DNA from: Gammaproteobacteria bacterium
Lineage (GTDB): Bacteria > Pseudomonadota > Gammaproteobacteria > UBA6186 > Azoamicaceae
NCBI GenBank assembly: GCA_013286785.1
Contig: JABDFC010000005.1
Coordinates: forward strand, 1-64,000
Reading direction: 5' to 3'
Length of the DNA stretch: 64,000 bases
How positions within the stretch are numbered: position 1 is the stretch's first letter; every line of letters begins with the position of its first letter. Below, in pieces: positions 46,654 through 57,074 of the stretch. Under the pieces are notes generated by a model. The model was given only the letters and a program-made list of their open reading frames with translations. It had not been told where the DNA came from and ran no database searches. A program made the translations under genes and the position numbers.

Positions 46654-48648
46654 ATGTTTAGTGTGAATGTACATCCAATAAAAGCCATTATTTTTGATGT
46701 TGGTGGCGTATTCAATGAAGGAAAATCCGATTTTACCGAAACCTTCAGAGCTCATGGCATAGAATTAAAAGAAGATCTTTGGGCAAATGCTAGATGCAAA
46801 GCATTCATTGTTAAGTTTTGTACCGGTGGATATGGTCAAGGTGAAGATTCAGCCAAAGAATTTGTGCGAGAGATCTGTGCTGAAGAACCTATTGGAAGAG
46901 AAATCAGTTTTGAACTATTTAAAGCCGCCTGGAACACACTTATTGTTAAACTGCATCATGAATTGATTGATCAATTAAAGGTTCTGAGACAACAGGGATT
47001 CCGCTTATTTATATTAAGCGATACCAACATGTTGCATCGCAATTATCTAGAGGAACTTTATCAAATTGATCACCCGGATCAGAGTTTTAGAAATTTATTT
47101 GATCGTTGTTATTTTTCGCATGAAACAGGAAATTATAAAGCTTTTCCGGATCAAAAGGCTAATCAAGCTTGGTTACAAATTTTACAGGATAATCGACTTG
47201 AACCCTGGGAATGCTTGTTTATAGATGATAAATCCGACTATGTAGACAAAGCCCGAAGGCTTGGGATCCACGGGCTTCATTACCCAGCTGGCAGCACTTC
47301 GTCTCTTGTGTTTCGAGAGCTTCAACAGCTACAAACAGAGGCTGTTAGAATTAGCCCCAGGATTTTTGAACATGTCTCTCACGATGATCTTAAAAAACTT
47401 CGGAAAATGTTGGGCGTTTTTCAAATCCCTTCTGCGCTGGTTGACCAAAGTGAAATTCCATCTTCGCCACCCAGTAGCTTGCCAGAAGTAATAGATACAA
47501 AAAACAGTCACACAATGCGTGAACATAAGGGTGTGGGCATTTATTTGATTCGCAGCGATAATTTTTATCCTTATTTTCTGATTAAACCTAAAGATCATGA
47601 AACGCCAAATGACACGCTTATCTCACTCCAATTGCATAAATTAATTCGATTCTTGAAGGAACGAGGCTATGCTCAATATGTTCTTTACCAAAATCATGGG
47701 GATAGATCCCTTAAAATTATCCCTGTATTAGAAAATGACACGGAAGTTGATATTAACCAAAAAATCATAAATGCCATATTTTGTTTTTTTGGCATGCAGG
47801 CATTGCGCTATTTTAATCTGCAGGGATTTCGCATGAAAGGGTGGCATTCATCCTTTCCCTTACAATCATTACGTTTGCCCCAACAAGCAAAATGGATAAA
47901 TTTAAGTAGCCTCGCCCATAATGTCAATAATGCAATATTTCAACATCTGTCCAGTCAAGGGGCACTGTCAGCACCACCAGCAAGTCTTCAAAAACTAAAA
48001 AAAGCCATCGATGCATTACCTCGCGAAGTAACAAGAGATATGTCATCATGTGCTTTTTGCCAAGAAAATATTATTAGATCACAACTGGTTTTTGATTTAG
48101 GTAGATTCTTATTGTTGGTCAATTCCAGGCCGTTTTCTGGCACAAAGGCACACTTTTTGTTAGTCCCCAGACACATTGAAGATTGGTCTGATCTCAATGC
48201 CGAGGAAAAAGATAATCTCATCTTGCTTCTTAAATCTCTTGTTTATGCAATACAAGCGAATTGTGGAGTACAATCTACTGAAGTGATCAGTTATGTACAA
48301 AATGGCGTACAAGCTGGCCAAACTGTCAGACATAGCCATATGCATGTGATGACCAGCCCTGAGTGGATACCCTACTCGATTGACATTGCTCATCAAATGG
48401 CAGGACAAACAACACCTATTTTAGACCGTGCAGATGTACAACGCTTTTCCACATCGTTTTTACCAATCTTCTATCAAAAGCTGTTATCTAACGCCACACC
48501 TCCCAGATTACTCCGATTTGATGAAGAAAAGGTACTGTATCGGGATAAGGCTTTAAGCCTGTACCAATTACATCTAAAACGCTCTGCTAATACAGTCAGC
48601 TCTGTTCAAGCTATTCCAGAGCCACAGAATAAAGCATTAACCTATTAA
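46654..48648 (+). CDS. HAD phosphatase-like / HIT hydrolase-like fusion protein
   Basis: A 664-residue protein with an unusual domain order. Residues about 8-225 are a HAD-IA hydrolase: FDVGGV (nucleophile Asp near 15), LSDTN, a GNYKAFPDQK region with the motif III Lys, and FIDDKSDYVDKARRLGI. Residues about 285-455 are an unrecognised alpha/beta region. Residues about 465-580 are HIT-like: CAFC, then AHFLLVPRHIEDWSDLN, then HSHMHV at about 560-565, the histidine triad. No signal peptide. Both halves keep key residues, so a nucleotide- or phosphate-processing enzyme is plausible; substrate unknown. Confidence 0.75.
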   Translation: MFSVNVHPIKAIIFDVGGVFNEGKSDFTETFRAHGIELKEDLWANARCKAFIVKFCTGGYGQGEDSAKEFVREICAEEPIGREISFELFKAAWNTLIVKLHHELIDQLKVLRQQGFRLFILSDTNMLHRNYLEELYQIDHPDQSFRNLFDRCYFSHETGNYKAFPDQKANQAWLQILQDNRLEPWECLFIDDKSDYVDKARRLGIHGLHYPAGSTSSLVFRELQQLQTEAVRISPRIFEHVSHDDLKKLRKMLGVFQIPSALVDQSEIPSSPPSSLPEVIDTKNSHTMREHKGVGIYLIRSDNFYPYFLIKPKDHETPNDTLISLQLHKLIRFLKERGYAQYVLYQNHGDRSLKIIPVLENDTEVDINQKIINAIFCFFGMQALRYFNLQGFRMKGWHSSFPLQSLRLPQQAKWINLSSLAHNVNNAIFQHLSSQGALSAPPASLQKLKKAIDALPREVTRDMSSCAFCQENIIRSQLVFDLGRFLLLVNSRPFSGTKAHFLLVPRHIEDWSDLNAEEKDNLILLLKSLVYAIQANCGVQSTEVISYVQNGVQAGQTVRHSHMHVMTSPEWIPYSIDIAHQMAGQTTPILDRADVQRFSTSFLPIFYQKLLSNATPPRLLRFDEEKVLYRDKALSLYQLHLKRSANTVSSVQAIPEPQNKALTY

Positions 48649-48725
48649 CTCAGTGTAACTGCTGCGGTACTGTCTTTCCCACGAAAGTGGGATTCTATTG
48701 AATAATGGATAAAAGAAGCTCCCAG

Positions 48726-49190
48726 CTACTGTGCAACGACGTGTTCTGTACCCACCATTTGATTCGCGTCACTTTGATATTTTGCTTCAATATCGTTTAC
48801 CCTATCTTGAAGATGCTTTAGCCGATCTTTAACATGATATTCTTGATAAATTTTTAGAGCTTTCTCTTTTTCTTCTTGATAGACGCCGAGATACAGATCC
48901 CCTTTGCCTCGCATTCTTGAGATGATGTTCACCAAAACCTTAATGTTCTCAAAAAATTTTTCGAACTCGATTAAGGGCTTCGCATTTTGATTAAAATTTC
49001 TGGGATTCATCTCTTCTATTTTTGCCTCAAGCTCATCGATTTTAACTTCAAGCTCTTTAACTTCCGGAGTATCCCAATAAGGTTCGAGGCGAATTCTGAA
49101 CTCCTTGATCAAATCTTCACAGATCTGGATCTGGGTTTGATATTGCCTATACCATCGTTGGTAAGCGGCCTCGGTAAAGTACTCTGCCAT
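48726..49190 (-). CDS. Hypothetical coiled-coil protein
   Basis: A 154-residue highly charged, helical protein with no family I recognise. Heptad-like stretches lie at about 60-85 (EVKELEVKIDELEAKIEEM) and 120-145 (DRLKHLQDRVNDIEAKY). There is no signal or membrane helix. An AGGGAC sequence precedes the ATG by 7 bases. It is a single gene, convergent with the HAD-HIT gene and divergent from proS, in a stretch with a decayed copy of the palindromic repeat (48675-48696). Confidence 0.65.
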   Translation of the reverse strand: MAEYFTEAAYQRWYRQYQTQIQICEDLIKEFRIRLEPYWDTPEVKELEVKIDELEAKIEEMNPRNFNQNAKPLIEFEKFFENIKVLVNIISRMRGKGDLYLGVYQEEKEKALKIYQEYHVKDRLKHLQDRVNDIEAKYQSDANQMVGTEHVVAQ

Positions 49191-49356
49191 TTTGATGTCC
49201 CTAAACTCTCCCCTTTATTAGATTTTAGGCCTGGATGGCAAGCCGCGTCCACTCTTTAGGCATCATTAATCGTTTTTACTAGACATCCTGAAGTAATTTT
49301 CATAAAATATGAATTTTGGTTTTCTAACTAGATTGAAGTTGACGAGAGAGCAGGTT

Positions 49357-51084
49357 ATGCGAATTTCCAATTTATTTTTAGCAACACTCCGGGAAACCCC
49401 GAATGACGCAGAAATCATGAGCCACAAACTGATGATTCGGGCCGGCTTAATTCGCAAGCTTGCTTCTGGGCTTTATACTTGGTTACCCGTAGGTCTGCGT
49501 ATCTTGCGCAAAGTTGAAAAAATCATTCGCGAAGAAATGAACCGTATTAGGGCACAAGAAATTTTAATGCCCGCAGTACAACCCGCAGAACTCTGGCAAG
49601 AAACCGACCGTTGGGAGAAATTTGGTCCCCAATTGTTGAAAATAACCGATCGCCATCAACGCGAGTTTTGCTTTGGCCCGACCCATGAAGAAGTCGTGAC
49701 TGATCTGGTGCGGCGCGAACTGAAAAGCTACAAGCAACTCCCCTTAACGGTGTATCAAATTCAAACCAAATTTCGCGATGAAATACGCCCCCGCTTTGGC
49801 GTCATGCGAGCGCGGGAGTTCCTCATGAAAGATGCTTATTCCTTTCATCTGTCGGAGGACTCTTTACAACAGACTTATCAGCAATTCTATGCGGCTTATA
49901 CCCAAATTTTTACCCGTCTTGGACTCCAATTTCGCGCCGTGTTGGCGGATACCGGCAGCATTGGCGGCAGTCTATCGCACGAATTTCACGTTTTGGCTGA
50001 TTCGGGTGAAGATTTGCTCGCTTACAGCGACAGCAGTGATTATGCCGCAAATATTGAATTTGCCAAAACGCTACTCCCTATTGATGAACCACACTCTGTT
50101 CTTTTGGAAAAAATCTCATTCGCCAAAACACCCGGCATTCGAACGGTTGAAGGACAAGCAAACCACTTGCAACTCCAAACTAAACAAATCCTAAAAACAC
50201 TTTTGATCCGTGGCAGCACACCAGAACATCCCCTTGTTGCTCTACTGGTGCGTGGAGATCATGAATTAAACCCCCTCAAAGCTGAAAAGCTCCCAGAAGT
50301 TGCCGTGCCCTTTACGATGGCAAGTCCTGAAGAAGTAGAAACCATTGCCAAATGCGGACCAGGTTTTGTCGGACCTAAAAATCTGAATATTCCTCTGATT
50401 GCTGATCATGCAGTATTACACATGAAAAATTTTCTGTGTGGCGCTAACCAAGAAGATACCCACTATGTTGGGTTCAATTGGGGCAGAGACTGCTCAACGC
50501 CCAGAGCAGCTGATCTCCGATTCATCCAAGCGGGGGATCCCAGCCCCGATGGTAAAGGAACGTTACAATTAGCCCGAGGGATAGAAGTTGGCCATATCTT
50601 TCAGCTGGGGAATAAATACAGCCAAGCGATGAATGCTGTGGTCCTGGATGAATCTGGCCGAAACAAAACTTTAGTGATGGGCTGCTATGGGATTGGGGTC
50701 ACGAGAATTGTGGCTGCAGCGATTGAACAAAATTACGATGAGCGTGGGATCCTGTGGCCCACGGCCCTTGCCCCCTTCCAAGTCATTTTAATTCCGATCA
50801 ATTACCATCGTTCTTCGGTGATCAAAGAGACCACTGATGCGCTGTATCAGCAGTTAAACTCCGCTGGAATCGAAGTCTTATTAGATGATCGTGAAGAAAG
50901 ACCGGGTGTTATGTTCAGCGATGCAGAATTAATCGGAATCCCGCATCGAGTGGTCATCAGTGAAAAATTACTGTCTGAGGATCAAGTTGAGTACAAAGCC
51001 AGAAATAAAGAAGATGTTCAATTGATTGCTAAAAGTGAAGTGGTGAATTTTTTGATGCCATTCAATCAAAATAATATTTCATAA
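49357..51084 (+). CDS. proS: Proline--tRNA ligase
   Basis: A 575-residue bacterial-type ProRS (E. coli 572). The chosen ATG gives the standard N-terminus [15 protein letters not shown]; an upstream ATG at 49309 would add 16 unusual residues. Class II motif 1 ([22 protein letters not shown]), motif 2 ([27 protein letters not shown]) and motif 3 ([17 protein letters not shown]) are clear, with the editing insertion between 2 and 3. The C-terminal anticodon-binding domain is complete. Confidence 0.97.
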   Translation: MRISNLFLATLRETPNDAEIMSHKLMIRAGLIRKLASGLYTWLPVGLRILRKVEKIIREEMNRIRAQEILMPAVQPAELWQETDRWEKFGPQLLKITDRHQREFCFGPTHEEVVTDLVRRELKSYKQLPLTVYQIQTKFRDEIRPRFGVMRAREFLMKDAYSFHLSEDSLQQTYQQFYAAYTQIFTRLGLQFRAVLADTGSIGGSLSHEFHVLADSGEDLLAYSDSSDYAANIEFAKTLLPIDEPHSVLLEKISFAKTPGIRTVEGQANHLQLQTKQILKTLLIRGSTPEHPLVALLVRGDHELNPLKAEKLPEVAVPFTMASPEEVETIAKCGPGFVGPKNLNIPLIADHAVLHMKNFLCGANQEDTHYVGFNWGRDCSTPRAADLRFIQAGDPSPDGKGTLQLARGIEVGHIFQLGNKYSQAMNAVVLDESGRNKTLVMGCYGIGVTRIVAAAIEQNYDERGILWPTALAPFQVILIPINYHRSSVIKETTDALYQQLNSAGIEVLLDDREERPGVMFSDAELIGIPHRVVISEKLLSEDQVEYKARNKEDVQLIAKSEVVNFLMPFNQNNIS

Positions 51085-51112
51085 AACGCAATACACTATA
51101 GACGAAAATGCT

Positions 51113-51208
51113 GTGTTTAACGATGAACTTCGTGCTATGTTTAAAAGAGGGTATCCTGGCTTTAATGTTAATGGGCATGTTAAATTCAGAACGTTGCAGA
51201 TAATATGA
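51113..51208 (+). pseudogene. Short relict reading frame coupled to the phosphotransferase gene
   Basis: A frame with protein-like content, DELRAMFKRGYPGFNVNG, ends in a TGA that overlaps the ATG of the next gene (ATGA). A GTG at 51113 could start a 31-residue peptide; the same frame is open further upstream into the end of proS. This looks like the 3' end of a lost gene that travelled with its neighbour. I do not recognise the parent family. Confidence 0.35.
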
Positions 51209-52098
51209 TTTCTTTATATCAGCAAAGGCTTAATCTTGATGGCTGCACGTTTTCACGGCTCGATCATGATGATGCAATTGTTGCAGTTGTATATAGGGTT
51301 ATACAACCTAATAATAATCAGCTAATTTTAAAAATTTGTAGTCGTTCTCAAGATTACTTTAGAGAAATATACTATTTAAACTATTTTAAGGGTGTTTTAC
51401 CCGTTGCTCGTATTATAAATGTTGTTGAGCCGGAAGCGAATATTCAAGGCGCTATTTTAATGGAGTGTTTTCCTGGCTCATTATTACAAACAACAAGCCT
51501 AAATGAAGAGTTGGCATATGAGCTTGGTTCATTGCTTGCACATATCCATCTTAATCGCGCACTGGGGTATGGTGATCTCACCGAACCACAACATTTAAGC
51601 CCAGATCCTAGAGTTTATTTCACGAATAAGTTTGAAGAAGGGTTTGAAGAATGCCAAAACCATTTACCAACAGACCTCTTAGAGCAATGTCGGCGTTACT
51701 TTGATGGGCATATTAGTCTCTTAACATCGGTAGACGGGCCCTGTATTATTCATCGTGATTTTAGGCCTGGAAATATCATTGTTAATAAAGGCAAACTTCT
51801 AGGAATTATTGATTGGGCATCAGGACGAGCAAGTTTTGCTGAAGAAGACTTCTGTCCTTTGGGACTCGGAGAATGGTCAATTGGTATGGCTAATAAAAAA
51901 TCCTTTTTAAAGGGTTATAGTAGTATTCGCCCTCTCCCGGATTACAAGGCTATCATGCCTTTGTTGCAGTTGAATAGAACAATCGCAACTATTGGGTTTA
52001 CGGTTAAACATGGCACATGGAAAGAGCGTAGTTCGCGTTTATACAATATTAATCGAGAGTTTCTTCAAAACTTTTTTAAAGACAAAGGGCGAGTCTAG
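51205..52098 (+). CDS. Aminoglycoside phosphotransferase-fold kinase (APH family)
   Basis: A 297-residue small-molecule kinase of the APH/choline kinase fold. The catalytic loop IIHRDFRPGNIIV (HxDxxxxN) and the metal-binding IIDWASG are intact. The N-lobe Lys is likely in LILKICSR, and GAILMECFPGSLL forms the hinge. The substrate is unknown; many such proteins act on housekeeping metabolites and do not confer drug resistance. Flanking relict sequence and a downstream palindromic element suggest an accessory insertion between proS and the EamA gene. Confidence 0.85.
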   Translation: MISLYQQRLNLDGCTFSRLDHDDAIVAVVYRVIQPNNNQLILKICSRSQDYFREIYYLNYFKGVLPVARIINVVEPEANIQGAILMECFPGSLLQTTSLNEELAYELGSLLAHIHLNRALGYGDLTEPQHLSPDPRVYFTNKFEEGFEECQNHLPTDLLEQCRRYFDGHISLLTSVDGPCIIHRDFRPGNIIVNKGKLLGIIDWASGRASFAEEDFCPLGLGEWSIGMANKKSFLKGYSSIRPLPDYKAIMPLLQLNRTIATIGFTVKHGTWKERSSRLYNINREFLQNFFKDKGRV

Positions 52099-52178
52099 AA
52101 AAATCACAATTGACAAACTTTAAAGGTAACGACTCATGCACCTGAAAAGCTTAATATCAAAGGTTTTATTTTGGAGCC

Positions 52179-52249
52179 GTCATCCTCGCGAAAGCGGGGA
52201 TCCAAAAAAACCCTTTAAAAACCTGGATCCCCGCTTTCGCGGGGATGAC
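52179..52249. repeat. Palindromic element with 25-bp inverted repeats (copy 2)
   Basis: Same family as 30043-30125. The left arm contains GCGAAAGCGGGGATCC and ends at 52203; the right arm starts at 52225 with GGATCCCCGCTTTCGCGGGG. Spacer 21 bases. One mismatch separates the arms. It sits just after the phosphotransferase gene, in a gap (52099-52610) that otherwise holds only a degenerate short frame on the minus strand and a TATGAT sequence (52571-52576) that may be the -10 of the EamA gene. Confidence 0.85.
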
Positions 52250-52268
52250 AGCGCGTGAGCAATTACCT

Positions 52269-52433
52269 TTAAAGGAGGTTTAGCCGCCGTTCGTCTCTCA
52301 ACTTTTTCCAATCTAAACCTAACTTGATCTGATTTACTGATTGAAAGGTCTTTATATCTTTAATGGCTTGTTTTAGCCCTCAGTCATTCGATCTAACTGG
52401 CAATAATTTTTCTACAGGTTTATTGTACTTCAT
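52269..52433 (-). pseudogene. Degenerate short gene with an in-frame TGA
   Basis: On the minus strand a GGGGG sequence precedes an ATG at 52433 and the frame MKYNKPVEKLLPVRSND. After a TGA at 52380-52382, it continues as GLKQAIKDIKTFQSVNQIKLGLDWKKLRDERRLNLL to a TAA. The composition looks coding and the ending resembles small antitoxin-like proteins, but I cannot name a family. It could be a broken antitoxin or chance. Confidence 0.3.
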
Positions 52434-52610
52434 AAGAGCCCCCACATTTCAACCGATTTTAACAAAGTGGAGATATAAATCAATAATTTATTTATTTGCT
52501 TAACTCACTTATTGTCATTCAGTCTCACCCCAACCCCCCGAACTCTACTTATTTAATCTCAAGAATATGGTATGATCCCGGTTTCCCAAAACAAATACTC
52601 GGATTGACGC

Positions 52611-53537
52611 ATGTTCTTAGTAATACTGTTATTTGCTCTATTTGCCAGCCTTTTTGGGTTAAGCAAAGACACACTCAATTACAGTGAACCTTTTTTTCTG
52701 ATCGGTTCCCGTATGCTTTTCGCCGGGGTATTGTTGTTATTACACCAATTTATTTTTAATCGCAGTGCCTTTCAAATAAAAGCCTCACATTTAAAATCTC
52801 TGCTTTTATTATCAATTTTAAGCATATACCTCACCAACATTGCTGAAATCTGGGGCATTCAACACATGGTTTCTGCAAAAGCCTGTTTAATTTATAGCCT
52901 ATCTCCTTTCTTGGCCGCTTTGGTTGCTTATGTTGTGTTAAAGGAAACCCTCTCAATCAAAAAATGGATCGGGCTTTGTGTCGGCTTTCTCGGGCTTATT
53001 CCAATTTTCATCACGCAATCGCCAACGGAACAGGCCATCGGCGAGCTCCCCTTAATTACCATGGCAGAGGTTGCATTATTAATAGCCGTTTTTTGCAGCG
53101 TGTATGGTTGGATCCTGTTAAAAAAAGTCGTCAGTGATTTCCAATACACTCCCTTAATGGCCAATGGGATCAGTATGACCGTCGGCGGGTTATTTGCCCT
53201 GCTTCATTCCTACTACTCAGGAGAATCTTGGGACCCGGTTCCCGTCACACAAATTAGTCCTTTCATCCTCAATTCGCTGTTCATGTGCCTCATTTCTAAT
53301 ATCATTTGTTACAACTTATATGGTTATCTCTTAAAACGCTACAGTGCTACTTTTATGTCATTCGCGGGATTAGTGACCCCCTTCTTCGCATCCTTCTTTG
53401 GATGGTATTTTCTTGGTGAAACGATCACCTGGCATTACTTTGCCTCGATTGCCATTTTCTCTTTGGGACTCACGATTTTCTATCAAGAAGAACTGAGACA
53501 GGGAAAGTTATTAGTCACTGCGGCGAAAGCGAGCTAG
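52611..53537 (+). CDS. EamA-family (DMT) inner-membrane transporter
   Basis: A 308-residue membrane protein with ten hydrophobic segments in two EamA halves. Typical landmarks are IYSLSPFLAALVAYVVLKETLSIKKWIGLCVGFLGL in the first half and FAGLVTPFFASFFGWYFLGETITWHYFASIAIFSLGL in the second. The family exports or imports metabolites; the substrate cannot be read here. It ends 2 bases before the convergent uppP stop. Confidence 0.9.
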   Translation: MFLVILLFALFASLFGLSKDTLNYSEPFFLIGSRMLFAGVLLLLHQFIFNRSAFQIKASHLKSLLLLSILSIYLTNIAEIWGIQHMVSAKACLIYSLSPFLAALVAYVVLKETLSIKKWIGLCVGFLGLIPIFITQSPTEQAIGELPLITMAEVALLIAVFCSVYGWILLKKVVSDFQYTPLMANGISMTVGGLFALLHSYYSGESWDPVPVTQISPFILNSLFMCLISNIICYNLYGYLLKRYSATFMSFAGLVTPFFASFFGWYFLGETITWHYFASIAIFSLGLTIFYQEELRQGKLLVTAAKAS

Positions 53538-53539
53538 AC

Positions 53540-54337
53540 CTAATAAAAGTAAATCAATAAAAAGACCCCCAACGCTAAACGATATAAAACAAAGGGCAAA
53601 ACCCCGATTTTATTCAGCAGGTTAATGAACACATGGATACAAACATAACCGCTGATGGCTGACAAACACATCCCTAATCCCAATGAATACCAGTCCACCG
53701 AAATTGGGGCTTTGATCAACTTAACGACTTCCAAACTGGCAGCCAATAAAATAACCGGAATAGACATTAAAAATGAAAAACGGGCAGCAGCCTCTCGCGT
53801 CAAATTCCTAAATAATCCCCCGGTTAAGGTGATCCCAGAACGAGAAGTCCCAGGAATTAAAGATAAAATTTGAAAAAGGCCTATGATCAACACATCACAC
53901 CAATGAATGTCCTTCACTGCCCGATTGTGTTTACTCCATTTATCCGCACCCCATAACATCAAACCAAACCCAATGGTTGCGACTGCGATAACCGAAGTGG
54001 AACGAAAAAAATGCTCGTGAAAATTGCGCACGGCTAAGCCACATAACCCAACGGGTATTGTTGCAAACCCGATCGACCACATAAGCCTTGCCTCTGACGT
54101 CAGCGGTTTCGTGGGTGAGGCACAAAAATCAACCATCATTTTCTGTAACTCTTTTCTAAAATAAGCTAGGACTGCGATCAGAGTCCCAACATGGACTGCA
54201 ATATCAAACGCCAATCCTTGATCTGACCAGCCCAATAAAGCTGGAACTAAAATAAGATGCGCTGAGCTTGAAACGGGTAAAAATTCCGTCACCCCTTGCA
54301 CCAAGGACAATACAATAATTTGCAAACTGTCTATCAT
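53540..54337 (-). CDS. uppP: Undecaprenyl-diphosphatase UppP (BacA)
   Basis: A 265-residue inner-membrane phosphatase that recycles the undecaprenyl carrier for cell-wall synthesis and gives bacitracin tolerance when overexpressed. The two signature blocks are QGVTEFLPVSSSAHLILVPALLGW at the N-terminus, with the catalytic Glu, and PGTSRSGITLTGG in the second half. About eight membrane segments. It follows the acylphosphatase gene with no gap. Confidence 0.96.
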   Translation of the reverse strand: MIDSLQIIVLSLVQGVTEFLPVSSSAHLILVPALLGWSDQGLAFDIAVHVGTLIAVLAYFRKELQKMMVDFCASPTKPLTSEARLMWSIGFATIPVGLCGLAVRNFHEHFFRSTSVIAVATIGFGLMLWGADKWSKHNRAVKDIHWCDVLIIGLFQILSLIPGTSRSGITLTGGLFRNLTREAAARFSFLMSIPVILLAASLEVVKLIKAPISVDWYSLGLGMCLSAISGYVCIHVFINLLNKIGVLPFVLYRLALGVFLLIYFY

Positions 54338-54613
54338 TTAGTGTCTCACTTCAAATTGCGAAAAGTTTTGCCAAGCCACTTCTTCTGTTGCCACTGCACT
54401 GACTTTAGCGGCTTTTGGTCCTTCCCACAACCAATCCCGCATTGCGATGACTGCATCCAATTCACCACATAACATGACTTCTACTCGCCCATCCGCCAGA
54501 TTTTTTACCCATCCGGTTAATCCACGACGAACGGCTTCCCCATAAGTTGTTTGGCGATAATTAACGCCTTGTACACGACCTGACACAAAACAATGACAGC
54601 AAACATTCGCCAT
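54338..54613 (-). CDS. acyP: Acylphosphatase
   Basis: A 91-residue acylphosphatase that hydrolyses carboxyl-phosphate bonds. The motif SGRVQGVNYRQTTYGEA holds the substrate-binding loop and the catalytic Arg; LTGWVKNLADGRVEV carries the catalytic Asn. The normal Phe before the Arg is Tyr, a tolerated change. It is upstream of uppP, with the stop and start directly adjacent. Confidence 0.94.
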   Translation of the reverse strand: MANVCCHCFVSGRVQGVNYRQTTYGEAVRRGLTGWVKNLADGRVEVMLCGELDAVIAMRDWLWEGPKAAKVSAVATEEVAWQNFSQFEVRH

Positions 54614-54638
54614 TCTGAGTCACCTTATGCTAACCTAA

Positions 54639-55271
<633 letters not shown>

Positions 55272-55279
55272 AAATACGG

Positions 55280-55972
55280 TTAAATCGCTAAAACACGTTT
55301 GATAAAGGGAATGGTCAAGCGACGCTGCTCGGCTAACGAAGCCCTATCTAAGATTTCCAGCGTTGAAAACAATTCTGCCATACTTCTTGCACAGTGACTG
55401 AGTAAAAATTGTCCCACGGTTTTGGATAAGTGCAAACCGCGCTGCTCAGCCCGCAATTGCAAAGCCAAAACTTTTTGTTCATCATTTAAACGATGGAGTT
55501 GATAGGTAACACCAGAACTTAAACGAGATTTTAAATCCTGCAACTGGATGCTCAGATCCTTTGGCGCAACACCGGCTGCCACCAGCAATTGACCATTTTC
55601 TAAACGGATCCGATTATATAAATGAAATAACGCCTCTTCCCAATTCGGCTGACCAGAAACTGCCTCGATGTCATCCAAACACACCAAAGAAATATTTTCG
55701 ATTCCTTGTAAAAAACTGGGGGTCTGATGACCAGTCTCTGCCAACGAACAATAAAAAGTGGTTTTGCCTATTTCTGTCGCTCGATGACAGGCTGCTTGCA
55801 ACAAATGTGTTCGCCCAACACCCATTTGCCCCCATAGGTAAACAAAAGGTTCCCCTGTTTTAGTCGGCATGGCTGCAACGGTACTGAGCGCTTCACCATT
55901 ATTGCCCGCGTAAAAACTGGCAACGGTGGCATCATCTCGTAACTGTATGTTTAAAGGGAGTTGATCGATCAC
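55280..55972 (-). CDS. hda: DnaA regulatory inactivator Hda
   Basis: A 230-residue AAA+ protein that, with the sliding clamp, promotes hydrolysis of DnaA-bound ATP and so limits re-initiation. The start LPLNIQLRDDATVASFYAGNN includes the clamp-binding region (QLPLNIQL). The Walker A-like loop is GQMGVGRTHLLQAA, with Arg in place of Lys as in E. coli Hda. CLDDIEAVSG is Walker B. It follows the DUF2066 gene by 4 bases. Confidence 0.95.
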   Translation of the reverse strand: MIDQLPLNIQLRDDATVASFYAGNNGEALSTVAAMPTKTGEPFVYLWGQMGVGRTHLLQAACHRATEIGKTTFYCSLAETGHQTPSFLQGIENISLVCLDDIEAVSGQPNWEEALFHLYNRIRLENGQLLVAAGVAPKDLSIQLQDLKSRLSSGVTYQLHRLNDEQKVLALQLRAEQRGLHLSKTVGQFLLSHCARSMAELFSTLEILDRASLAEQRRLTIPFIKRVLAI

Positions 55973-55976
55973 GTTA

Positions 55977-57074
55977 TTAGAGCGCCTCAGCTATTTTATA
56001 GGTAACCACCCCGCGAGAACCATCGTCGAACGAGGGACTTTCGATCAATACTTGTCCATTCGCAATCCCTTGTTTAATGACTTCCCAATCGTTTCTAACT
56101 TTTAATGAAAAGGTGGTTTTCTCAGGCGTCACTTGAACGACTTCTACCTGTTCGACGGCTGGCGTTCTGCGCAAATAATCCAGAACTTTGGTATATTGCT
56201 CAGCACTCGCAATGCCCACCACGTTGACTGTGATTACCGTGGGAGCACTGCTTGCCACAGGCTTTTGCGACGAATCTTTAGTCTCGCTCGTCGACGCAAC
56301 CGCACGGCCTGTTAATTTTGAGCCCAGTTCATCAGCGGTCTCATCCAATACAACGCTTAATTCTTGACTTTGATTGTGCCAGGTCAATTTTTCACCGTCG
56401 CGCAGTAGGGTCCATTGCCCTTTCCAGTGATTGGTTTGATACTTCAAACGTCCTAATAAAATAATGTCTGCCTGATACCGTTTTGCCGCTTGCTCCAAAG
56501 AAACGGTATTATCGGTTATCACATCTTGCTCTGATACCTGTTCGGTATCAGCTAAGTCAAAGAGTGGTAAAACATAAGGAATCGCTCGTTGGCTTAGTAC
56601 TTTGGAAAGATCTTCAGTCAACGAAGGTTCAGACTCTGCCGTGATCCAAGTAGGATTTGGGTCTCCTTCAAGGAGCAACCAAACCAGCGTTAATGGGCGT
56701 TCTTTATTCCACACGGACAGGTGAGTCGATTGCACCAACTGATTAATCAATTTTTCATTGAATAATACCGTGATGTATCGATCGGAGGGAGAATGCTGAT
56801 GATAGGAAAATTGATTCACATATTTATCGGCGGTCGATAATGCCTTTGTCACAGCTGGCTCGGTCACAATTTTACGAGAGCCACTGACTCGAACCAATAC
56901 TTGCCGTAATGCTTCTTCCGCTAAAACCCCGCGTTCCGGATCGGTTCCGGTACCGGGCAATGCAATATCAACCGAGTACAATGTGTTCAGCACAACACCC
57001 CAACTGGGAGAGGCGAAACACAGAAAGCACCAAAAAATTAACTGGGTTTTTATGGACCAAAATCGCCGCTTCAT
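55977..57074 (-). CDS. DUF2066 family exported protein
   Basis: A 365-residue protein with an N-terminal signal segment (LIFWCFLCFASPSWGVVL). The family start LYSVDIALPG...ERGVLAEEALRQVLVRVSGSR is unmistakable. The C-terminal part (VITVNVVGIASAEQYTKVLDYLRRTPAVEQVEVVQV) resembles a second repeat-like domain. Function unknown. Adjacency to hda is conserved in gammaproteobacteria. In Pseudomonas-type genomes purM and purN lie between this gene and the divergent DUF3108 gene; here they do not. Confidence 0.88.
   Translation of the reverse strand: MKRRFWSIKTQLIFWCFLCFASPSWGVVLNTLYSVDIALPGTGTDPERGVLAEEALRQVLVRVSGSRKIVTEPAVTKALSTADKYVNQFSYHQHSPSDRYITVLFNEKLINQLVQSTHLSVWNKERPLTLVWLLLEGDPNPTWITAESEPSLTEDLSKVLSQRAIPYVLPLFDLADTEQVSEQDVITDNTVSLEQAAKRYQADIILLGRLKYQTNHWKGQWTLLRDGEKLTWHNQSQELSVVLDETADELGSKLTGRAVASTSETKDSSQKPVASSAPTVITVNVVGIASAEQYTKVLDYLRRTPAVEQVEVVQVTPEKTTFSLKVRNDWEVIKQGIANGQVLIESPSFDDGSRGVVTYKIAEAL

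Noticed and set aside
52496..52687. 63-codon plus-strand frame before the EamA gene
   Set aside because: It overlaps the start of the EamA gene in another frame and has no supporting features.
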